Source: Ferrimonas sp048263965
GTDB taxonomy: Bacteria > Pseudomonadota > Gammaproteobacteria > Enterobacterales > Shewanellaceae
Assembly (NCBI RefSeq): GCF_048263965.1
Contig: NZ_JBLXDO010000008.1
Coordinates: 103,381 to 167,380 of the forward strand
Reading direction: 5' to 3'
Length of the DNA: 64,000 nucleotides
The position numbers and the translations under genes are program-made. The notes beneath the pieces are model-generated. The model was given only the letters and a program-made list of their open reading frames with translations, did not search any database and was not told the origin of the DNA. Below are positions 24,763-33,802 of the stretch, piece after piece. Position 1 is the stretch's first letter, and each line of letters opens with the position of its first letter.

Positions 24763-25908
24763 TTAGGCGTCTCTGGGCAGGCCTTTCTGGACCACGCGAA
24801 TCAGTCGCTGCTGCTGTTTGCTTATCTCACTCAGGCCGCTGCGTTGCTGTGCCAGGGCCCAGTGGATGTGTTCATCCACCATCTCATCCACCCTGCCCAG
24901 CCCCTGTTCAAGGGCGTCAATGACCGCCGCGCTGGCGGGGGCATTCCCCAGGGCCACCGCCAGGTTGCGTTGCCAGCGGCGGAAGCCGATGCGGCGGATC
25001 GGTGAGCCCTCGGTGGCGCTGAGAAACTCGGCCTCGCCCCATTGCCACAGGGTCAGCAGCGGTACCTGATGCAGTTGAGGACGGGTATGGAAGTCCCCCT
25101 CTGCGGTCAGAGGCGCCTCCCGGTTGTGGGGGCAGGCCAGCTGGCAATCGTCACAGCCGTAGATGCGGTTGCCCATCTGGGAGCGCAGCGCCTGTGGAAT
25201 CCCTTCGTCGGATTCGATGGTCAGGTAGGAGATGCAGCGGCGGGCGTCCACCACGTAGGGGGCGACAATGGCTTTGGTGGGGCAGAGGGTGAGGCAGGCG
25301 GTACAGTTGCCGCAGTCGCCCTGGTAGGCCTCATCCTCAGGCAGAGGCAGGTTGGTGAGCAGTTCACCGATAAAGAACCAGCTGCCCGCTTCCCGGTCGA
25401 TAAGCAACGAGTGCTTACCCACCCAACCGAGTCCGGCCTCCTTGGCCAGGGGACGTTCCAGAATGGGGGCGGAGTCCACGAAGGGGCGGCCATCGAAACC
25501 GGCTACCCGGTCTCTCAGTCGATTGCCCAGTTGCTTGAGGCGGTTGCGCATCAGCTTGTGGTAGTCGCGCCCGCCCGCGTAACGGCTGATGTAACCGAGA
25601 TCCGGCTGACTGAGGGTGGTGGCAAATCCGGCTTGCGGGGGCAGGTAGTCCATTCGCACCACAATGGCGGTCAGGCTGCCAGGGTGCAGCAGGGCAGGCT
25701 GGGTGCGCATCGCCTGGTTACGGGTCATGTAGGCCATGTCACCGTGATAGTGGTTGGCCAGCCATTGCTGCAGTGCCCTCTGCTCCCCGGTCAGGTCCAG
25801 GCGGGCAATGCCGCAGGCGGCAAAGCCAAGCTCTTTGGCCCAGGCTTTGATCTCAATGGACAGGGCGCCCCAGTCCGGCGCGCCCTGTGTTGTGCTTTGG
25901 TCGTTCAT
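24763..25908 (-). CDS. queG: Epoxyqueuosine reductase
   Basis: The 381-aa protein matches QueG throughout: WVGKHSLLIDREAGSWFFIG, two 4Fe-4S sites (CGNCTACLTLCPTKAI and CDDCQLACPHNREAP), CISYLTIE, and the C-terminal HEAT-like part with RIGFRRWQRNLAVALGN. It reduces epoxyqueuosine to queuosine in tRNA using cobalamin, the final step of Q biosynthesis. In E. coli it neighbours tsaE (yjeE) and nnr; neither is here, so context differs. Confidence 0.97.
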   Translation of the reverse strand: MNDQSTTQGAPDWGALSIEIKAWAKELGFAACGIARLDLTGEQRALQQWLANHYHGDMAYMTRNQAMRTQPALLHPGSLTAIVVRMDYLPPQAGFATTLSQPDLGYISRYAGGRDYHKLMRNRLKQLGNRLRDRVAGFDGRPFVDSAPILERPLAKEAGLGWVGKHSLLIDREAGSWFFIGELLTNLPLPEDEAYQGDCGNCTACLTLCPTKAIVAPYVVDARRCISYLTIESDEGIPQALRSQMGNRIYGCDDCQLACPHNREAPLTAEGDFHTRPQLHQVPLLTLWQWGEAEFLSATEGSPIRRIGFRRWQRNLAVALGNAPASAAVIDALEQGLGRVDEMVDEHIHWALAQQRSGLSEISKQQQRLIRVVQKGLPRDA

Positions 25909-25943
25909 GGGGGCTAGGGTATCAGATCTTGCCTTTGGCTACC

Positions 25944-26900
25944 CTATTTCAGGTGCCCTCCCGCCATGGGCGCCAGGGTCAGGCTGCCGTTGACGGTTTT
26001 CATCTCTACTCGGGCATCACTGCTGCCCTGACTGAAACTCAGGCTCTCGGTGGGGACATATTCACCCCGCTCAGGCTGGTGATCGCTGATTCGGTTGCTG
26101 ATCTCTCCACCCGGGCCTGTATCCAGCTTGAAGCGGGCTGAGGCATCCTGAGGCAGGCTCAGCTTGGTGTCGCCGTTGACGGTTTCAAAGCTCAGCCTGG
26201 CGTTGGCGGCGAGGCTAGCCACCTCCACCTGAATGTCACCACTGACGCTGGTGACCTCCAGGGCGCCCACTTGATCCAGCTGAAGCTTGATATCCCCGGA
26301 GACATTCTCCACCGCCAGCCTGTCTCCGGAGCGGCTCAGGTGCACCTCGCCGCTGACCGACTCTACGCTGGCCTCGCCCTGAATCTGCTGCGCCTTAACG
26401 TCGCCGCTGACGGTCTCCAGCTCAATTTCACCCTCCAGGGCAGAGGCGGTGATGTTGCCGCTGACGCTGTCCGCTTCCACCTCGCCTGAAATTCGGGCGA
26501 GCTCAAGATCGCCGCTGACGCTTTCCAACTCCAGCCCCCGGCTGAGATCGCTGGCGCTGAAATGGGTACTGACACCGCTGGCTTCCACCTCGATGGAGCC
26601 GGGCAGGGTGACGGTCAGTTTGCTGCCCTCATTGTCCCCGCGCCAGTTTCTGGGCATCTTGACCTCGGCCACCAGGGTGTTGCCCTCTCTTTCGAACACC
26701 CATTCCTTGGCCAGGTCGTCCAGCTCGCCCTGAACCCGGATCTCACTGTGACTGCCTCCGGTCAGGGTGACCTCGCCTCGGGGCACCACCAGGGTCAGTT
26801 TGCTGATGCCGTCGGCCTCCATGCGGCTGTCGATGGCTTCTCCGGCCCACAGGGGCAGGCTGCAACTCAACAGGCCTGCGGTCAGTATCAGGTTTTTCAT
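25944..26900 (-). CDS. DUF4097 repeat-containing exported protein
   Basis: The start at 26900 follows an AGGAG-type site and begins a signal peptide (MKNLILTAGLLSCSLPLWA). The 318-aa protein is a beta-helix of DUF4097 type with a short motif (VSGD/VSGE/VSGN) repeated about every 18-20 residues from about residue 125 to 240. Such proteins are often encoded beside ECF sigma/anti-sigma pairs and are thought to be envelope stress outputs or sensors. Here it is third in an operon, after the ECF sigma and a membrane anti-sigma candidate. Confidence 0.8.
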   Translation of the reverse strand: MKNLILTAGLLSCSLPLWAGEAIDSRMEADGISKLTLVVPRGEVTLTGGSHSEIRVQGELDDLAKEWVFEREGNTLVAEVKMPRNWRGDNEGSKLTVTLPGSIEVEASGVSTHFSASDLSRGLELESVSGDLELARISGEVEADSVSGNITASALEGEIELETVSGDVKAQQIQGEASVESVSGEVHLSRSGDRLAVENVSGDIKLQLDQVGALEVTSVSGDIQVEVASLAANARLSFETVNGDTKLSLPQDASARFKLDTGPGGEISNRISDHQPERGEYVPTESLSFSQGSSDARVEMKTVNGSLTLAPMAGGHLK

Positions 26901-26959
26901 AGGGTTCTCCTTGAGGTGATCTTGTTCGTCGTCGTATTCATCGCCATACCCGCCGAGCT

Positions 26960-27463
26960 CTAGAGCTGCTGCAGGCGTTGGTGGCGCAACTGCTGTTTCT
27001 GCATCAGGTCCAGTTCCCGCTGCTGCACCCAGAGCCACAGCTGCAGCAGCTCCGGGTTGTCCGGTTGCTGCTTCAGAGCATCGAACAGCTCCTGCTCGGC
27101 GCTGCGGATGCTGGCCAGGGCCTCGGTGGAGGCCAGCTCTCCCGGTGTGGTGCCAGCCTGCACCAACGCCGGAGTCTGACGGGTCACCAGTCGTTGACGC
27201 TGGGCTTCGTGTTGCTGCTGGATCTGGGCCAGGGCACCCAGCAAGGGGGCCTGGGGATCCGGACTGCTCAGGCGTCCGCCGAGGAAGCCACCCAGGGTGG
27301 TCACCAGCAGACTGGCGGCCATGGCCCAGGGGAACCAGGAACGCCGCGGCGCCGCAGGCAGGGGAGAGCGATCCAGCCCTTTTTCGATGGCGGGCCACAG
27401 ATCACGACTGGGGGCCACCTCGGTGTCGAGCTCTTGCAGCATTGAATCCAGTTGGCGACTCAT
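26960..27463 (-). CDS. Probable membrane anti-sigma factor
   Basis: The 167-aa protein has a cytoplasmic N-terminus of about 42 residues (MSRQLDSMLQELDTEVAPSR, with DLWPAIEKGL), one TM helix (about 45-64, FPWAMAASLLVTTLGGFLGG), and a Gln/Leu-rich periplasmic helical part. No zinc Cys/His motif is seen. Position and topology suggest an anti-sigma that holds the overlapping ECF sigma (4-base ATGA overlap). The assignment is by context, with no family signature beyond DLWP-type motifs. Confidence 0.65.
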   Translation of the reverse strand: MSRQLDSMLQELDTEVAPSRDLWPAIEKGLDRSPLPAAPRRSWFPWAMAASLLVTTLGGFLGGRLSSPDPQAPLLGALAQIQQQHEAQRQRLVTRQTPALVQAGTTPGELASTEALASIRSAEQELFDALKQQPDNPELLQLWLWVQQRELDLMQKQQLRHQRLQQL

Positions 27464-27984
27464 ATCAGCATCTCCTGTAGCAGTTGGCGTGCCCTGTGGT
27501 ACTGGGCCTTGCTGGTCCCTGGCTGGATCTCCAACAGCTGGGCCACTTCGTGGTGGTGGTAACCTTCAATGGCGTGGAGCACAAACACCTGACGTGCCCG
27601 CTCCGGCAGCCTGGGCAGCAGACGGTCCACCAGTTGCAGCTCCTCCATCGCCTCCCCCTGACGTTGGGCCTCCTCTTCGCTCAGGGGGGCGAGCTGAGGC
27701 TGACTCTTGAGGTAGTTGAGGGCGTGATTAAGGGTCAGGCGATGCAGCCAGGTGGTGAACTGCGCCTCGAAACGAAATTGGGGCAGTTTCTGCCACAGGC
27801 GGATAAACACCTCCTGGGTAGCCTCTTCGGCACAGGCGACCCGGCCACTGAGTCTCAGGCACAGGGCGTACACCCTGGGGCTGTGGTGGCGGTATATCCG
27901 GGCGAAGGCGTCGCGATCGCCTTTCTGAGCCAGGCGGATCTCCCGCTCCTGCTCTGCCGGGAAGGGGGGCAGATTCTGTGTCAA
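27460..27984 (-). CDS. ECF RNA polymerase sigma factor
   Basis: The preferred start is the TTG at 27984, placed just after AAGGAGAG, giving 174 aa. Region 2 reads VACAEEATQEVFIRLWQKLP and FTTWLHRLTLNHALNYLK; region 4 reads LPERARQVFVLHAIEGYHHH and QPGTSKAQYHRARQLL. It lies directly before a candidate anti-sigma and a DUF4097 gene. A weak ECF-like AACC/GTCT pair lies roughly 70 bases upstream. The signal is unknown, probably an envelope stress. Confidence 0.88.
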   Translation of the reverse strand: MTQNLPPFPAEQEREIRLAQKGDRDAFARIYRHHSPRVYALCLRLSGRVACAEEATQEVFIRLWQKLPQFRFEAQFTTWLHRLTLNHALNYLKSQPQLAPLSEEEAQRQGEAMEELQLVDRLLPRLPERARQVFVLHAIEGYHHHEVAQLLEIQPGTSKAQYHRARQLLQEMLI

Positions 27985-28245
27985 TGCTCTCTCCTTGAAA
28001 GACCAAACCAGTGGCACCGGCCATCTCTGATACTTCCTATGACAGACCCAAGGTGGCAAAAGGTTGGAATGGCAACAACAAAAAATTGGGTTTCAGGACG
28101 AAGATTTCGAATGAAGTCAGTTCACACAAGATGGGATTTTGTGATCACTTCCCATGAATTTGCGGCTAATTGCTGTCAAAATGCGCGCCACAACCCGCGG
28201 ATTGTCGCGATTCTCCCAGCTCCCCGGAATTAAGCACTGGCACGG

Positions 28246-29604
28246 ATGAACTCCATACGCAGCAAATTGATCTTTTGGTTGGCCCTGTTGCTTCTGGTGA
28301 CCAACTGTCTCGGGTTTATCAATGCCCTGTGGACCGCCAAGGGGTATTACCAGGATGTTCACGATGCCAACCTGGCCCAGCGGGCCAGGGTGATGCTGCA
28401 GCTGCTCAACGAAACCCGGGCCGACCGTGTGGATGAGGTGGTTCGCCAGTCGGTTAAACGCTTTGAGCAGCTGGATCTGACCTATCGGCAGGGGTGGATT
28501 CTTGGGGATAATGCCGAGCTGAGCAATTCGGACCTGGTGCACTACCAGATCTGGAGCCGGGGCCACTGCGTCAGTGCCAATGGCCGCCCCTGTGTGGATG
28601 GCGGCATCTTCTCCGATCTCAATGCAGGCTTCGCCGAGCAGGAATACAGAGGCGACACCTGGCACACCTATACCGTCTACAGCCTGAGACACGAACTCTA
28701 TCTTACCGTGGGCTACCCGGACGCCCTGGGGCGGGATCTGCTTCAGCGAGCCATGTGGGCCAGTTGGGGCACTCAGATGGTGCTGCTGACCCCTCTGAGC
28801 ATCCTGCTCTGCTCTCTGGTGGTCAGCCTCTCCATTGCGCCGCTTCGGCGCCTGAGCAAGCAGGTCAGCCAATGGCCGGCAAACCCCCTTCCTGACGGAG
28901 AGGCTCTGCCCAAGGAGCTCAGGGCATTCGTGTCGGCACTGGGGCGCAGTCAACGAACCCATGCCGCCGCCGAATCCAAGCGGCGGACCATGGTCGCGGC
29001 ACTCTCCAGGCGGGTCACCGGTGACCTTCATGCCCTGGGAAAGCGGTTGCAGCGCCACCCAGATGATCTGGTGGGGGCCATGAGGGCCCTGAACCGCAGT
29101 GAAAGACTGGTGCGCAATGGCCACCTTCTCAGTGAGTTGGACAGAAGCTGGCGTCAAGATGAGAAACGCTGTGACCTCTACCGGGAAACGGCCCTGAGCT
29201 GCGCCCGTCACTATGGTGATGCCATGGCTCTGGGGGTCAGGTTGACCTTGCGGGGGCTGCAGCGTCAGGGGGAAGTGGCTGTGCCCCCGGTGATGCTTCA
29301 GGGGATGCTGGACAACCTGATAGATAATGCCATCAATGCCAGCCCGAAAGGGGCCGAGGTGATCGTTACCGTGCGCCAGTCCGAGGGGGGGCGCCTGCTG
29401 CTGACCGTCGCCGATGCCGGGCCCGGGCTGGATGAGCAGACCCTGAATCTTGAAGGGATCAGCGACGCCGCCCGGTATCAGCATGGTGTGGGCCTGGTGC
29501 TGGTGCGGGAAGTGGCGGCCACCTTTAACCTGGACCTGACCCTGGGCAGCAGCAGATTGCTGGGCGGAACCTTGCTGCGTTGCAGCTTTCCGCCTCTGGA
29601 CTGA
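28246..29604 (+). CDS. Histidine-kinase-like sensor lacking the phospho-acceptor His
   Basis: The 452-aa protein has TM1 (8-28), a periplasmic domain (about 30-170), TM2 (about 175-198), a HAMP-like linker (IAPLRRLSKQVSQ), a helical dimerisation region and an HATPase domain. The ATPase boxes are intact: N box DNLIDNAINAS (356-366), G1 ADAGPGL (389-395), G2 HGVGLVLV (413-420). The H-box position reads ALSRRVTGDLHAL where kinases have SHE-type motifs, so residue 255 is Arg. No response regulator is adjacent. It may be a degenerate partner kinase, or may use the His in DLHAL. Confidence 0.8.
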   Translation: MNSIRSKLIFWLALLLLVTNCLGFINALWTAKGYYQDVHDANLAQRARVMLQLLNETRADRVDEVVRQSVKRFEQLDLTYRQGWILGDNAELSNSDLVHYQIWSRGHCVSANGRPCVDGGIFSDLNAGFAEQEYRGDTWHTYTVYSLRHELYLTVGYPDALGRDLLQRAMWASWGTQMVLLTPLSILLCSLVVSLSIAPLRRLSKQVSQWPANPLPDGEALPKELRAFVSALGRSQRTHAAAESKRRTMVAALSRRVTGDLHALGKRLQRHPDDLVGAMRALNRSERLVRNGHLLSELDRSWRQDEKRCDLYRETALSCARHYGDAMALGVRLTLRGLQRQGEVAVPPVMLQGMLDNLIDNAINASPKGAEVIVTVRQSEGGRLLLTVADAGPGLDEQTLNLEGISDAARYQHGVGLVLVREVAATFNLDLTLGSSRLLGGTLLRCSFPPLD

Positions 29605-29606
29605 CT

Positions 29607-31232
29607 TTAGCCCAGTTCCATCGCCGTTATCGGGTCCAGCTGTTCCCCCTGATACACCTCAAGCCTGTTGCGACCCAGGTGTTTGGCCCGGTACAGGGCG
29701 GAGTCTGCCTGTTGCAGCAGATCCGGCAGTTGCTGCTCCCGGCCGGTCACCGTGGCTAGGCCGATGCTGGCGGTGATCGCCAGCCTGTTGCCGGACCACT
29801 CGACCCTGTGTTCGGCGATGGCATTCTGCAGAGTATGGGCCACGTGCAGGGCGCCGACGGCAGGGGTATTGGGCAGCAGCACCGCAAACTCCTCTCCGCC
29901 ATAGCGGCACAGGACATCGCCGGGGCGCTGTAGGGCGCGATCACACACCTGGGCCAGCTCCATCAACACCTTGTCACCACAGGGATGGCCATGCCGGTCA
30001 TTGACCCTTTTGAAATGATCCAGGTCCACCAACAGCAGGCTGAATGGATGCTGCTCCCGTCGGCTGCGCAGCAGTTCGATTCGGTAATGTTCGTCGAAGT
30101 AGCCACGATTTTTCAGCCCGGTGAGGGAGTCGGTGCTGGACTTCTCCTCCAGGTGGCGGTGCACCCTGACCAGGGAGCGGATCTGCTGGGAGAGACTGCT
30201 GTTGCTCTGCTCCCGGAGAAAGGCGTGTTGGCGGTTGTTGAGTTTGAGCAGGTTCCTCAACTGACGCCTCTGAGAGACCAGCAGGGTCAGCAGCAGCAAC
30301 CCATGACACACCGACCAGAGCAGGGCGCAGCTCAGGGTGACCAGAGGCGGCACCTGAGTATCCAGTACCAGGGTAAACAGCAGTGGCAGCAGCAGCAGCA
30401 GCTTGATCAGCTCGGTGGAGGCAAAGCTGCGTGGCAGCCTGTGGTTGCCATCGAGAATCCAGCTGGCCTGCCAGGCCACCAACAGCATCATCAGCGGTGG
30501 CAGGAGCAGGTCCAGGGTCCAGCTTGGTGCCGCCAGAAGGCCCGCCAGCAGCAGTGCCAAGCCGGCCTGAGCCCAGGTGTGGCGGCGGATGATCGCCTGG
30601 CTGGCCTGTTGACTCAACAGGGCCAGGAACAGGGCGAGCCACAGGGGTTTGATGGGCACATGGCCGGTCAACTCCATCAGGGCCACCGCGAACAGGGGCA
30701 GTTGAGTCAGGCTGTGGGTCAGGGGCAGCTTGTCTGCCAGTATGGTGCTGGTGACCTGTTGAGTGAGCCACATGGCTAACATCAGGCCCAGCAACAAGCC
30801 AAGGAAAAGGTCCGGCAGCCTGGGCCGGCGTTGGGACTCGGCGCTGATCTCCACCGCCACTGGCACATACAGGTAGAGGGTGGCCGGCCGGTCGTTCACC
30901 AAAGGCAGAGTAAAGCTCATGGGGCGGTAACTGGGGCCGTCAGACTGGAGAATGAGGTCCGTCAGCAGCTGTTTGCCCTGAGTGACCATCAGGTGACCGT
31001 CTCCCGCCCACCCCTGACTTATCTGCAAGCGCAGAGTGTCCCCAGTGGATGGCAGAGTGAGACGCTTCCACACCATGGGGCCCCGCACGGCCACCAGTGA
31101 TGCGGGCTGCCAGTGGCGTTCTTCGGTAAGCTGGGCCAGGGAGGCGTCCTGACCCAGGTTGGCGTAATTCAGCGGCTGTGTCCCGGTGACTGAGCTCCAA
31201 AACCAGCCGAGACAGAGTGCGCTGAAAGCCAA
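29607..31232 (-). CDS. Membrane-bound diguanylate cyclase (GGDEF)
   Basis: The 541-aa protein has an N-terminal signal-anchor, a periplasmic jellyroll-like domain (about 20-140, 7TMR-DISM type), and seven or eight TM helices (about 143-320). A short coiled coil and a C-terminal GGDEF domain follow. The active-site loop is RYGGEEF, with LVDLDHFKRVNDRHGHPCGD in front, so c-di-GMP synthesis is expected. No RxxD inhibitory site is obvious five residues before GGEEF. The start is a TTG with no good alternative. It is convergent with the kinase-like gene, two bases apart. Confidence 0.9.
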   Translation of the reverse strand: MAFSALCLGWFWSSVTGTQPLNYANLGQDASLAQLTEERHWQPASLVAVRGPMVWKRLTLPSTGDTLRLQISQGWAGDGHLMVTQGKQLLTDLILQSDGPSYRPMSFTLPLVNDRPATLYLYVPVAVEISAESQRRPRLPDLFLGLLLGLMLAMWLTQQVTSTILADKLPLTHSLTQLPLFAVALMELTGHVPIKPLWLALFLALLSQQASQAIIRRHTWAQAGLALLLAGLLAAPSWTLDLLLPPLMMLLVAWQASWILDGNHRLPRSFASTELIKLLLLLPLLFTLVLDTQVPPLVTLSCALLWSVCHGLLLLTLLVSQRRQLRNLLKLNNRQHAFLREQSNSSLSQQIRSLVRVHRHLEEKSSTDSLTGLKNRGYFDEHYRIELLRSRREQHPFSLLLVDLDHFKRVNDRHGHPCGDKVLMELAQVCDRALQRPGDVLCRYGGEEFAVLLPNTPAVGALHVAHTLQNAIAEHRVEWSGNRLAITASIGLATVTGREQQLPDLLQQADSALYRAKHLGRNRLEVYQGEQLDPITAMELG

Positions 31233-31419
31233 CGCAATAAGTTTTAATCCCTTGATAATCTTAACTTCCTTGCAAAGCTCTGGGTATTTTTAGCAGAAAA
31301 GCCAGGCCGATGCAGAAAATTTATTCAATGGCGACTTTTCCCAGCAGCAGAATGGCTTGCGGCGGCTGCTGCCGCCCTCTAGCATAAAGGCAGTAGTGGC
31401 TGGTAATAGGAGAGACACC

Positions 31420-32040
31420 ATGCAACCGGTCTTTTTCGCTCTGATGTCCCGGATGCAGAATGTGCACCGCTGGGGCAAGTCCAATCCGACCCGCGCCGAA
31501 AACGTCGCCGAGCACAGCTTCCAGGTGGCGATGTTCGCCCATGCCCTGGGGGAGATTCGCAACAAGGTGTTCACGGATCAGCCTGGTGTGGACGCCAACC
31601 ACCTGGCCGTGGTGGCCATGTTCCATGATTCTGCCGAGGTGCTGACCGAGGATGTGAACAGTGGCATCAAATACAGCGACAAGCGGATGCTGGCCCTGTG
31701 CCGGGAGATGGAGGCGATCGCCGCCCATATGCTGGTGACCACTCTGCCCGCCCCTTTGCAATCCACCTATAAGGGGTTGATTGAACATGAGGATGACCCG
31801 GAGACGGCCCGCTTCGTCAAAGCGGCGGATCTGCTTTCTGCTTACACCAAGGCCCTGTCGGAGCTGAGGGCAGGGAACATGGAGTTTGAGGGAACCGAGC
31901 GCAAGGTGCTGGCGGCGCTGACGCCCTTTGTGGAGACCATGCCTGAGGTGGCCTGGTTTATGGAGCACTGTGTGCCGGCCTTCCAGATGACCATTGATGA
32001 TCTGGTGGACGCGGCCCTGGTGGGGGAACCTGAGGAGTAG
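31420..32040 (+). CDS. yfbR: 5'-deoxynucleotidase YfbR
   Basis: The ATG at 31420 after TAGGAGAG gives 206 aa. HD-domain residues are present: ENVAEHSFQVAMFAHAL, then MFHDSAEVLTEDV, then FVKAADLLSAYTKAL. It hydrolyses 5'-deoxynucleoside monophosphates and feeds thymidylate and nucleoside salvage. Length equals the E. coli enzyme (199 aa) within a few residues. It is a single gene followed by a strong terminator. Confidence 0.95.
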   Translation: MQPVFFALMSRMQNVHRWGKSNPTRAENVAEHSFQVAMFAHALGEIRNKVFTDQPGVDANHLAVVAMFHDSAEVLTEDVNSGIKYSDKRMLALCREMEAIAAHMLVTTLPAPLQSTYKGLIEHEDDPETARFVKAADLLSAYTKALSELRAGNMEFEGTERKVLAALTPFVETMPEVAWFMEHCVPAFQMTIDDLVDAALVGEPEE

Positions 32041-32044
32041 ACGG

Positions 32045-32078
32045 AAAAAAACGGGGCGCACTGCGCCCCGTTTCTTTA
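32045..32078. terminator. Bidirectional terminator between yfbR and peroxiredoxin
   Basis: ACGGGGCGC and GCGCCCCGT form a stem, with an A run before and TTTCTTT after, so it works for both convergent genes. Confidence 0.85.
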
Positions 32079-32114
32079 TAGGGTGGGCCATTCCATGGCC
32101 CGCGACAACCCGTA

Positions 32115-32720
32115 TTACAGGTCGTCGGTGTTCTCGGACAGGTAGGCGGCTACGCCGGCAGGGGACGCGTCCATACCTTTCTTACCCTCTTCCCACTGAG
32201 CAGGGCACACTTCACCGTGCTCTTCGTGGAAGTTCAGGGCGTCAACCATGCGCAGCATCTCGTCGATGTTACGGCCCAGAGGCAGGTCGTTCACTACCTG
32301 GTGACGCACGTTGCCTTCGGAATCGATCAGGAAGGAGCCACGGAAAGCAACACCAGCTTCTGGGTGCTCAACGTCGTAGGCTTTGCAGATCTCGTGCTTC
32401 ACGTCGGCAACCAGAGGGTATTTCACTGGGCCGATGCCGCCATCTTCAACGGCGGTGTTACGCCAGGCGTTGTGGCTGAACTGGGAGTCGATGGATACGC
32501 CGATAACCTTAACACCGCGCTTCTGGAACTCTTCGAAACGCTTGTCAAAAGCGATCAGCTCGGAGGGGCAAACGAAGGTGAAGTCCAGAGGGTAGAAGAA
32601 GATCACCGCCTTGGAGCCTTCGATTTCAGTCTTCAGGTTGAAGTTCTCAACGATCTCGCCATTACCCAGTACGGCAGCAGCGGTAAAATCAGGGGCAGGA
32701 CGGCCTACTAATACAGACAT
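32115..32720 (-). CDS. Typical 2-Cys peroxiredoxin (AhpC/Prx1)
   Basis: From the ATG at 32720 the protein is 201 aa. The peroxidatic Cys is C51 in DFTFVCPSE and the resolving Cys is C172 in GEVCPAQW. It reduces hydrogen peroxide and organic peroxides using thioredoxin or AhpF. It is divergent from oxyR, so OxyR control is expected; one OxyR half-site lies in the gap at 32862-32876. Its codon choice looks adapted for high expression. Confidence 0.95.
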   Translation of the reverse strand: MSVLVGRPAPDFTAAAVLGNGEIVENFNLKTEIEGSKAVIFFYPLDFTFVCPSELIAFDKRFEEFQKRGVKVIGVSIDSQFSHNAWRNTAVEDGGIGPVKYPLVADVKHEICKAYDVEHPEAGVAFRGSFLIDSEGNVRHQVVNDLPLGRNIDEMLRMVDALNFHEEHGEVCPAQWEEGKKGMDASPAGVAAYLSENTDDL

Positions 32721-32861
32721 GGTGTTCTCTTCCTTTTTAAAGGTTAATTTCAACGGCAATCTTAATCTAACTTACTAGACTGCCGACAAATTCCCAATAC
32801 GTTAGTCATGTGAAACTGAGCACAGTATAGGGGGGTGTGTTCCTTTGAAGAATCGAATAAA

Positions 32862-32876
32862 ATAGATTAAACCAAT
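32862..32876. promoter_or_regulatory. OxyR half-site
   Basis: ATAGATTAAACCAAT fits the OxyR half-site ATAG-N-T-NNN-A-N-CTAT at all but one fixed position. The second half-site expected 22 bases away is not clear, so this is tentative. Confidence 0.4.
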
Positions 32877-32896
32877 CGATTGTTCCGGAGCAGACG

Positions 32897-33802
32897 ATGC
32901 GCAGACTCCCTAGTCTCAAAAACCTATATTATCTGGTGCATCTGCACAAGGCGCAGAACTTCAACCGCGCCGCCAAGGCGTGTCACGTCAGCCAGTCCAC
33001 TCTCTCCAGCGGTATTCAGAACCTGGAAGAGCAGATGGGCTGCCAGCTGATTGAGCGCGACCACAAATCTTTTCTGTTTACCGCCACCGGCGAGGAGGTG
33101 GTGTGCCGCGCCCGGGAGCTGCTGGCTCAGGTGCAGGAGTTGACCGATCTGGCTCAGAGTGCAGGGGATGCCATGAGTGGCACTCTGCGACTGGGATGTA
33201 TTCCAACCATCGCCCCCTTCCTGTTGAACAGGGTGGTGAAGGAGTCTCAGCAACGATTCCCAGATCTTACTCTTTTACTTAGAGAAGATACCACGGAAAA
33301 CCTGCTTTCCATGCTCGGCAACGGCGAACTGGATCTGCTGCTGCTGGCACTTCCGGTGGACACCTCGGGTTTCCACACCATGGGGGTGGGCATCGATCCC
33401 TTCCAGGTGGTGATTCATCAGGAGTCGGCGGAGCAGTCCAAGCTCAGCTACGAGGATTGGCCGGACGAGAGCATCTTCCTGCTGCAGAGAGAGCACTGCA
33501 TCACCGGTCATGCCATCAGTGCCTGTAACCTGGAAAACCGTGAGAAGATCAACCCCTTTGCCGCAACCAGCTTGCATACCCTGGTGCAGATGGTGGACTC
33601 AGGGCTGGGGAGCACCTTCCTGCCGCAGATGGCCATCGATGCCGGCATTCTCAAGGGAACGGACCTGCTGACCTATGTGCCCGAGGGGCAGAAGGCGTAC
33701 CGGGAGATTGGCCTGGTGTGGCGGCAGACAACCAGTCGTCTGCGCACCTTCAGAACTCTTGGGGAGATGATTGGGGATCTGCTGCCGAGTAAGTCCGACT
33801 GA
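32897..33802 (+). CDS. oxyR: Hydrogen peroxide-responsive regulator OxyR
   Basis: The 301-aa LysR-type regulator has the N-terminal HTH NFNRAAKACHVSQSTLSSGI. The two redox cysteines are C201 and C210 in REHCITGHAISAC, spaced as in E. coli (199 and 208). Peroxide oxidises this pair and switches the protein to activator of antioxidant genes such as the divergent peroxiredoxin. The 3' end overlaps the convergent nucleotide cyclase gene by 53 bases. Confidence 0.95.
   Translation: MRRLPSLKNLYYLVHLHKAQNFNRAAKACHVSQSTLSSGIQNLEEQMGCQLIERDHKSFLFTATGEEVVCRARELLAQVQELTDLAQSAGDAMSGTLRLGCIPTIAPFLLNRVVKESQQRFPDLTLLLREDTTENLLSMLGNGELDLLLLALPVDTSGFHTMGVGIDPFQVVIHQESAEQSKLSYEDWPDESIFLLQREHCITGHAISACNLENREKINPFAATSLHTLVQMVDSGLGSTFLPQMAIDAGILKGTDLLTYVPEGQKAYREIGLVWRQTTSRLRTFRTLGEMIGDLLPSKSD

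Noticed and set aside
28117..29484. 455-codon open frame antisense to the kinase-like gene
   Set aside because: No recognisable domain; the plus strand has clear HATPase motifs.
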